Assembly: GCA_036172665.1 (NCBI GenBank)
Contig: CM069871.1
Coordinates: 5,270,001-5,334,000 of the forward strand
From: Prosopocoilus inquinatus
Taxonomy: Eukaryota; Arthropoda; Insecta; Coleoptera; Lucanidae
Direction: 5' to 3'
Length of the DNA: 64,000 nucleotides
The notes beneath the pieces were generated by a model. That model was not told where the DNA came from. It did no database searches and saw nothing but the letters and a program-made list of their open reading frames with translations. Made by a program: the position numbers and the translations under genes. Positions 58,330 to 64,000 of the stretch are shown here, in pieces; the first letter of the stretch is position 1, and each line of letters starts with the position of its first letter.

Positions 58330-61320
58330 TCATTTAAGTTGAGCGTCGTAGTACGTCCGTTATCTTATTCTAAAAATCTTTGGTAAAGAAGTGTACATCT
58401 TTCAACATATTTTATTCCATAGTGTTGCAAAATATAAAATATTTTAGAAACCCGGCGAAGATCAGCATTTTGTACCAACCACTTTTAAGGGTAAATAAAT
58501 CTCCGTTAATACCAACATCACATATTAAAAGGACTACATCATATAATCGTTTCGTAAGGTGTAGCAAACCTCGTTTTTCATTTAATAAATCCCCAGGAGG
58601 CAGACTTACTTTAGCTCCTCGTAAAAGTGTCTGCCAGATTTATAAGTGTTAATCATCGGATATAAAATGAAATTTAACAGTAAGTAAGGTCGGAGGTCGA
58701 CGTAAACACGCAAAATATTAAAAAGAAGAAGAAGGAGAATTTAATGACGAGCAAATTTCTCGAGATGGTACTCGTACGTACGTAATAAATCAAGGCTGCT
58801 GGGTTTAGGTAAATGTGTGCACACAAAAGATTCCACACAGGAATTTAACGATGCGTACTTAAGTCTTATACTGCTTTTTTATTATTGCTCTAAAATTAAA
58901 TGTGATCGGATGTTTAGAAAGTTCGAAACTTACAATCACAGTTTTAAGAGCATGTACAGTGAACGCCGAATGTCTTTCGAATAACGAACTCTTACGATTA
59001 CATTAAGTTTTAATAAACTAAAAAGCTGGAAGAAGAAATAAGCTACTGGAAACAATATGAAGAAACAAATTAAATAATTATGATTTAGAAATCAGGTCAC
59101 AATATGACTTATTTGAAATTACAAAACGCTGCATACTTACGTAATGAGAGCTTAGTTAGCTTAAAATATATTAAGAAATGAAATCATATTATATAATCAA
59201 GTTAAAAAAAGGTAAAGCTTGCATTATGCACTGCTAATCACGTGACATAAAACAATAAAATAAATACTGCAAAAGAGAAAACTCGCGCAGTTCCGAATGT
59301 AACTTTGTTTGCTTGACATCGCGTTTTTTCCTCGTCGATAAGTTTTCCAAATTCCTTTAAAAGTGTACAGAGTTCTTTGTCTTTCCATTCTTTCTTTCAC
59401 ATTCTAGTTTCAATTTTATGTTAGTTGTTGAATTTTAATAATCTAGATATTATATTAACACTCATATAATATTTCAGTCTGTTGGAAGAAAAAAAATAAT
59501 AAAATTATGAACGTTCCTTTAATAATATTTACAATTCAGTTGTTTGAATTGGTTGTGTTATTAAAAAATAAAATAAAAAATAAACGAATGAGTACTGAGT
59601 CACTATCGATCGTCATCTCTTCATTTTTCGTTGTAGTTTTTATCGAAATTTTTTTTTTTTTATTTGTTTGCTTTCTACTGGTTTTTGATCTTCAAGGAGC
59701 TTTCCACAATTTCTTACTGTTTTTATTCTTTGCATTTCTTGTTTCCTTATTTTGATTTAATTTTCTTCTGTGGAATTAATTTCTCGTATTATGCGCGACT
59801 ACCGTTTATTTTCTCCTCGTTTCTTTTCATACATATTTGGAAACATTACTTGTTTCAGTTTCTCTCTTATCGCGTTTGCTTTCGAAGAGAAACAAGAAGC
59901 TTGCGTTGAATGGCTAGCTCGATAGTAATCCCCCCATACAATTCACCGTAGCAACTAATCGAAAGGAAAAAAAACCTAATAAAGGAAACGTGCAAAATTA
60001 AAAGATGTCCGAAAACGAGTGCAATTAAAATTTAATGAAAAGAAAGAAAATAAATGCGAGGAAATAAAAATAGAACAATTTATTTTCATTAAAACATTTC
60101 CTGACTTTTCGTCAAAAAACCGACAAGCATGTACAATTCATTGCGATTTTGCACCCTCCTAAATTTTACATATTTGGACGATTTTCCACTTCTTCCCCCA
60201 TTTTCAAAATAATTACAGAATGGAAATAATATGCATACAAAAAAAAAGAAAAAAAATAGTTATTATCATAAGAAACTGGTAATTTATTTATTTTTCTTAA
60301 ATTTTCAGGTGTTGCCTTTAAAGATTACAAATAATTAATTCAAACAACATGCCTCTGTTCGTTTAAAAAATATTAAATCAAACCATTCAAAAAAAAAGAA
60401 AAAAAAAAACGAGAAGCCTCAATATAGGCAACACAATGAGCACAGTCGTTTGTGCGGTTGCCTATAGTGATTCAGGAATCACAGAGATTACGCAATTTTT
60501 CTTGTTTTTTTTATATTCCAATTTAATTTAATTTTCTTTTTTTAATTTTTTTTAGGTAACAAATGTACACTCTTTGTAAAGTTACTAGTTTCTTTTAGAA
60601 AAAGGGTCATGGTTAAGTCTAGATGATTAGGTATTCCAACTTTTTTAAACAACGACCCCGAAGCATTAAAAAAGAAATTTTTTATCGACCCCTTTCCTTC
60701 TCCATTTCGAGCCTCAACTATAAATCGGTACGTATAGAAATAACTTTTAATTTTTCTGTGTCATATACAGAGTGTGTGTACGTGTATGTGAGTTAAAGAG
60801 AAAATTCTTCGATTTACAGCATCATGAACGTAAATTCGTCTACATTTTCTTAGCGAAAGCAATTAAAAAAAAAAAATTGTATCGAGAAATAGAATCGAAG
60901 TTCGTCAGGAGTTGTTTACAGCGCCATCTCCTTGTCAATAGAGGAAACCATATTAATCGAATTTTTAAAAAATATTTCGTCGCTGCTGTTCTTATTTAAT
61001 CTTCTAATTTTAAAAGCTGTATAACTAATTATTTTGAAGGAAAACAAAGGTGATTTAAAAGAGGCATCGTCATTATTATCACTTACAGCGCCATCTCCCA
61101 GCAAAAGGAATAATAGTCCCGTTTTAATCGAATTAAAAAAATACATATGGTCCCGTTTTAATCAAATTAAAAAAATATATATTTGGCATCTCCCACAACT
61201 CATCCAATTTAGCTTTAAAAAAATCGATTCTTTTTAATAACTGAAGTTTATGTTTTCAAAAAAAAAAAAAAAATTAAGGAGGCATTTTATTGCATTTTCC
61301 AGTCCCCACTTACATTGCAT
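58330..61320. other. Unassigned AT-rich DNA
   Basis: Open frames here are short and mostly Phe/Leu- or Lys-rich. Two ACAGCGCCATCTCC words (about 60918 and 61084) are each followed by TTAATCGAATT, a short direct repeat of about 165 bp. Poly-A lies at about 61258-61273. No gene is supported. Confidence 0.4.
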
Positions 61321-61321
61321 G

Positions 61322-63760
61322 CAACCACGTTCCTCGTTGCTAGTGGCTAAGACGAAAATCCTCTATTGCTATATGCATAGACAAGAAAAAAATAATATGA
61401 AAAGACCGAAGCAAAGTTTCAAACATTTTTGGCTGTCTAGCTTCCAGTAGAGGTCGTGGTGGGTCAAGTTAAATCAAGTTACACAGAATTTCAGAGCTCC
61501 TATTTCGAAATGATGAAGATAACTGAAGCTACCCCTATACAGAGTACGTATGTAAAACTCGAAGCTCGTCTTTGTTTGTCTAATAAAACGAAAGACGGTA
61601 GGTTTGACATCGTTTACTTTGTTTAACATATTATTATTTGAAGAGGAAATTCGAATTTCTCATCACTGTGTGCGCAACGAAGAATGAAGAAATGAAATCA
61701 AACAAAATCGCAGAAGTGAACCACGTTTCTTGTTGCTAGTGGCTAAAGCGAAAGTCTTCTATTGGTATATGCATAGCCAAAATAATACGAAAAGATCGAA
61801 GCAAGGTTTCAAACATTTTTGGCTGTCTAGCTTCTAGTAGAGGTCGTGGTGGGTCAAGTTAAATCAACTTACAAAGAATTTCAGAGCTCCTATTTCAAAA
61901 TGACGAAGATAACTGAAGCTACCCCTATACAGAGTACGTATGTAAAACTCGAAGCTCGTCTTTGTTTGTCTAATAAAACGAAAGACGGTAGGTTTGACAT
62001 CGTTTACTTTGTTTAACATATTATTATTTGAAGAGGAAATTCGAATTTCTCATCACTGTGTGCGCAACGAAGATTGAAGAAATGAAATCAAACAAAATCG
62101 CAGAAGTGAACCACGTTCCTTGTTGCTAGTGGCTAAAGTGAAAATCTTCTATTGGTATATGCATAGCCAAAATAATATGAAAAAACCGAGGCAAAGTTTC
62201 AAACATTTCTGGTTGTCTAGCTTCCAGTGGAGGTCGTGGTGGATCAAGTTAAATCAACTTAAAAAGAATTTCAGAGCTCCTTTTTCAAAATGATGAAGAT
62301 AACTGAAGCTACCCCTATACAGAGTACGTATGTAAAACTCGAAGCTCGTGTTTCTTTGTCTAATAAAACGAAAGACGGTAGTTCTGACATCGTTTACTGT
62401 GTTTAACATATTATTATTTGAAGAGGAAATTTGAATCTCTCATCACAGTGTGCGCAACGAATGAAGAAATGAAGTCAAACAAAACCGTAGAAGTGAACCA
62501 CATTCCTTGTCGCTAGTGGCTAAAGCGAAAGTCTTCTATTGGTATATGGATAGACAAAATAATATGAAAAGATCGAAGCAAGGTTTCAAACATTTCTGGT
62601 TGTCTAGCTTCCAGTGGAGGTCGTGGTGGATCAAGTTAAATCAACTTACAAAGAATTTCAGAGCTCCTTTTTCAAAATGATGAAGATAACTGAAACTACC
62701 CCTATACAAAGTACGTATGTAAAACTCGAAGCTCGTCTTTCTTTGTCTAATAAAACGAAAGACGGTAGGTTTGACATCGTTTACTTTGTTTAACATATTA
62801 TTATTTGAAGAGGAAATTTGAATCTCTCATCACTGTGTGCGCAACGAAGATTGAAGAAATGAAATCAAACAAAACCGCAGAAGTGAACCACGTTGCTTGT
62901 TGCTAGTGGCTAAAGCGAAAGTCTTCTATTGGTATATGCATAGCCAAAATAATATGAAAAGATCGAAGCAAGGTTTCAAACATTTTTGGCTGTCTAGCTT
63001 GTAGTAGAGGTCGTGGTGGATCAAGTTAAATCAACTTACAAAGAATTTCAGAGCTCCTTTTTCAAAATGATGAAGATAACTGAAGCTACCCCTATACAGA
63101 GTACGTATGTAAAACTCGAAGCTCGTCTTTCTTTGTCTAATAAAAAAAAGAGGGCAGGGCTGACATCGTTTACTTTGTTTAACATATTTTTATTTGAAGA
63201 GGAAATTTGAATTTCTCATCACTGTGTGCGCAACGAAGTATGAAGAAATGAAATCAAACAAAATCGCAGAAGTGCCTAGACACTTGCGTTTTAATAACGC
63301 GCGGGAGGTCAGGGCCGGGCGCGGGCGGCGCGGCGCGTTGCATAAATGCATATACAAAATAATATGAAAAGACCGAAGCAAGGTTTCAAACATTTCTGGT
63401 TGTCTAGTTTCCAGTAGAGGTCGTGCTGGATCAAGTTAAATCAACTTACAAAGAATTTCAGAGCTCCTATTTCGAAATGATGAAGGCAACTGAAACTACC
63501 CCTATACAAAGTACGTATGTAAAACTCGAAGGTTGTCTTTCTTTGTCTGATAAAACGAAAGACGGTATGTCTGACATCGTTTACTTTGTTTAACACATTA
63601 TTATTTGAAGAGGAAATTTGAATTTCTCATCACTGTGTGCGCAACGAAGGAAGAAATGAAATTCAAACAAAATCACAGAAGTGCCTAGACACTTGCGTTT
63701 TAATAACCGCGCGGGAGGTCAGGGCCGGGCGCGGGGGGCGCGGCGCGGTGCATAACTGCC
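61322..63760 (+). repeat. ~390-bp satellite, six units and a partial seventh
   Basis: Anchors are at about 61324, 61720, 62110, 62497, 62887, 63274 and 63682. Units contain GTTGCTAGTGGCTAAAGCGA, TATTGGTATATGCATAG, TTTCAAACATTTTTGGCTGT, AGAGGTCGTGGTGGATCAAG, AATTTCAGAGCTCC, ACCCCTATACAGAGTACGTA, AAAACGAAAGACGGTAGGT, ACATCGTTTACTTTGTTTAA and CTCATCACTGTGTGCGCAAC. The last two anchors replace the GTTGCTAGTGG block with a GC-rich block (see next entry). Confidence 0.95.
63271..63350 (+). repeat. GC-rich variant block, first copy (second at 63681-63760)
   Basis: AGTGCCTAGACACTTGCGTT, TTAATAACGCGCGGGAGGTC, AGGGCCGGGCGCGGGCGGCG and CGGCGCGTTGCATAA occur here and again at 63681-63760 with a few differences. 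The block is inserted at the same point of the satellite unit both times. It contains TGCCTAGACAC and long CpG-rich sequence, in sharp contrast to the AT-rich host repeat. Confidence 0.9.
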
Positions 63761-64000
63761 CAAGTATGAGTTACTAATGGAATTTGGCGGATAATAGAAA
63801 ATGTAATTAATTTCGTTTAATTCGGTGGCGCGTTAATTAAAACTGTAAGTCTGAAAACTCATCTCGTCGTGTCGCGTCGCGACGCGTCGCCGTCGGTGTT
63901 TGAACTCCATGACGAGCATTAATTTTAGTTTAACCCCGGTGTAACTAGTTAGTTAGTGAAAAGTTCCAGCTGATTGTATCGTCTTTTAAATTGGAGGTGG
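63761..64000. other. Unassigned edge sequence
   Basis: A CG-rich patch with reiterated CGTCGCG/CGCGTCGC words lies at about 63870-63895. A similar GTCGCGACGTCGCCGTCGCC lies at about 52020-52042. No gene. Confidence 0.35.

Noticed and set aside
63013..63393. Frames of 65-67 codons on both strands
   Set aside because: They are produced by the ~390-bp satellite and its GC-rich block.

Overview
This looks like a nuclear, gene-poor stretch of an arthropod (probably insect) genome. It is AT-rich and intergenic or deep-intronic in character: there is no prokaryotic gene packing, no recognisable protein family, no rRNA and no valid tRNA. It carries (GT)n and (ATT)n microsatellites, foldback MITE-like elements, the recurrent ACACCCTGTATA motif and AGCGCCATCT motifs. 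I recall the last two as common in insect genomes, but I could not search. The species cannot be named. Most open frames here lie in simple or tandem repeats and are not genes.

Layout. 0.3-2.2 kb: degenerate dispersed repeats. 3.0-5.0 kb: AT-rich array whose units carry TCAAGGTCA; the same family, in opposite orientation, recurs at 45.5-47.2, 49.0-51.2, 52.7-53.2 and 56.1-58.1 kb. 5.2-7.0 kb: palindromic satellite. 8.7-12.0 kb: ~282-bp satellite interrupted by two inverted-repeat insertions, one with a TTAA-type footprint. 13.4-16.8 kb: strongly strand-asymmetric pyrimidine array. 22.3-22.8 kb: a foldback unit amplified in tandem. 28.1-30.8 kb: a 517-bp duplication and a ~550-bp triplication. 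31.9-33.5 kb: two small foldback elements followed by a ~159-bp satellite; a single-copy relative of the same arrangement lies at 55.3-55.6 kb. 35.1-36.2 kb: ~306-bp satellite. 37.3-38.0 kb: 295-320-bp duplication. 39.7-40.5 kb: ~162-bp satellite. 42.5-44.5 kb: repeat built around a non-LTR-like 3' tail. 44.4-54.2 kb: apparently an old ~8.2-kb tandem duplication whose second copy has lost two large internal blocks. 61.3-63.8 kb: ~390-bp satellite whose last units switch to a very GC-rich segment.

Possible genes are few and weak. The best candidates are a first coding exon ending in a GTAAGT donor at 21.4 kb (+), a last coding exon behind a CAG acceptor at 7.4-7.6 kb (-), short protein-like open segments at 27.2-28.1, 31.2-31.7 and 45.3 kb, and a heat-shock-type promoter at 34.2-34.35 kb (two HSE-like arrays, TATA-like box, initiator). 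That promoter has no heat-shock protein downstream, but a ~306-bp tandem array begins 750 bp further on. This layout resembles repeat-containing heat-shock lncRNA loci such as Drosophila hsr-omega, by architecture only. No gene's function can be assigned from this window.
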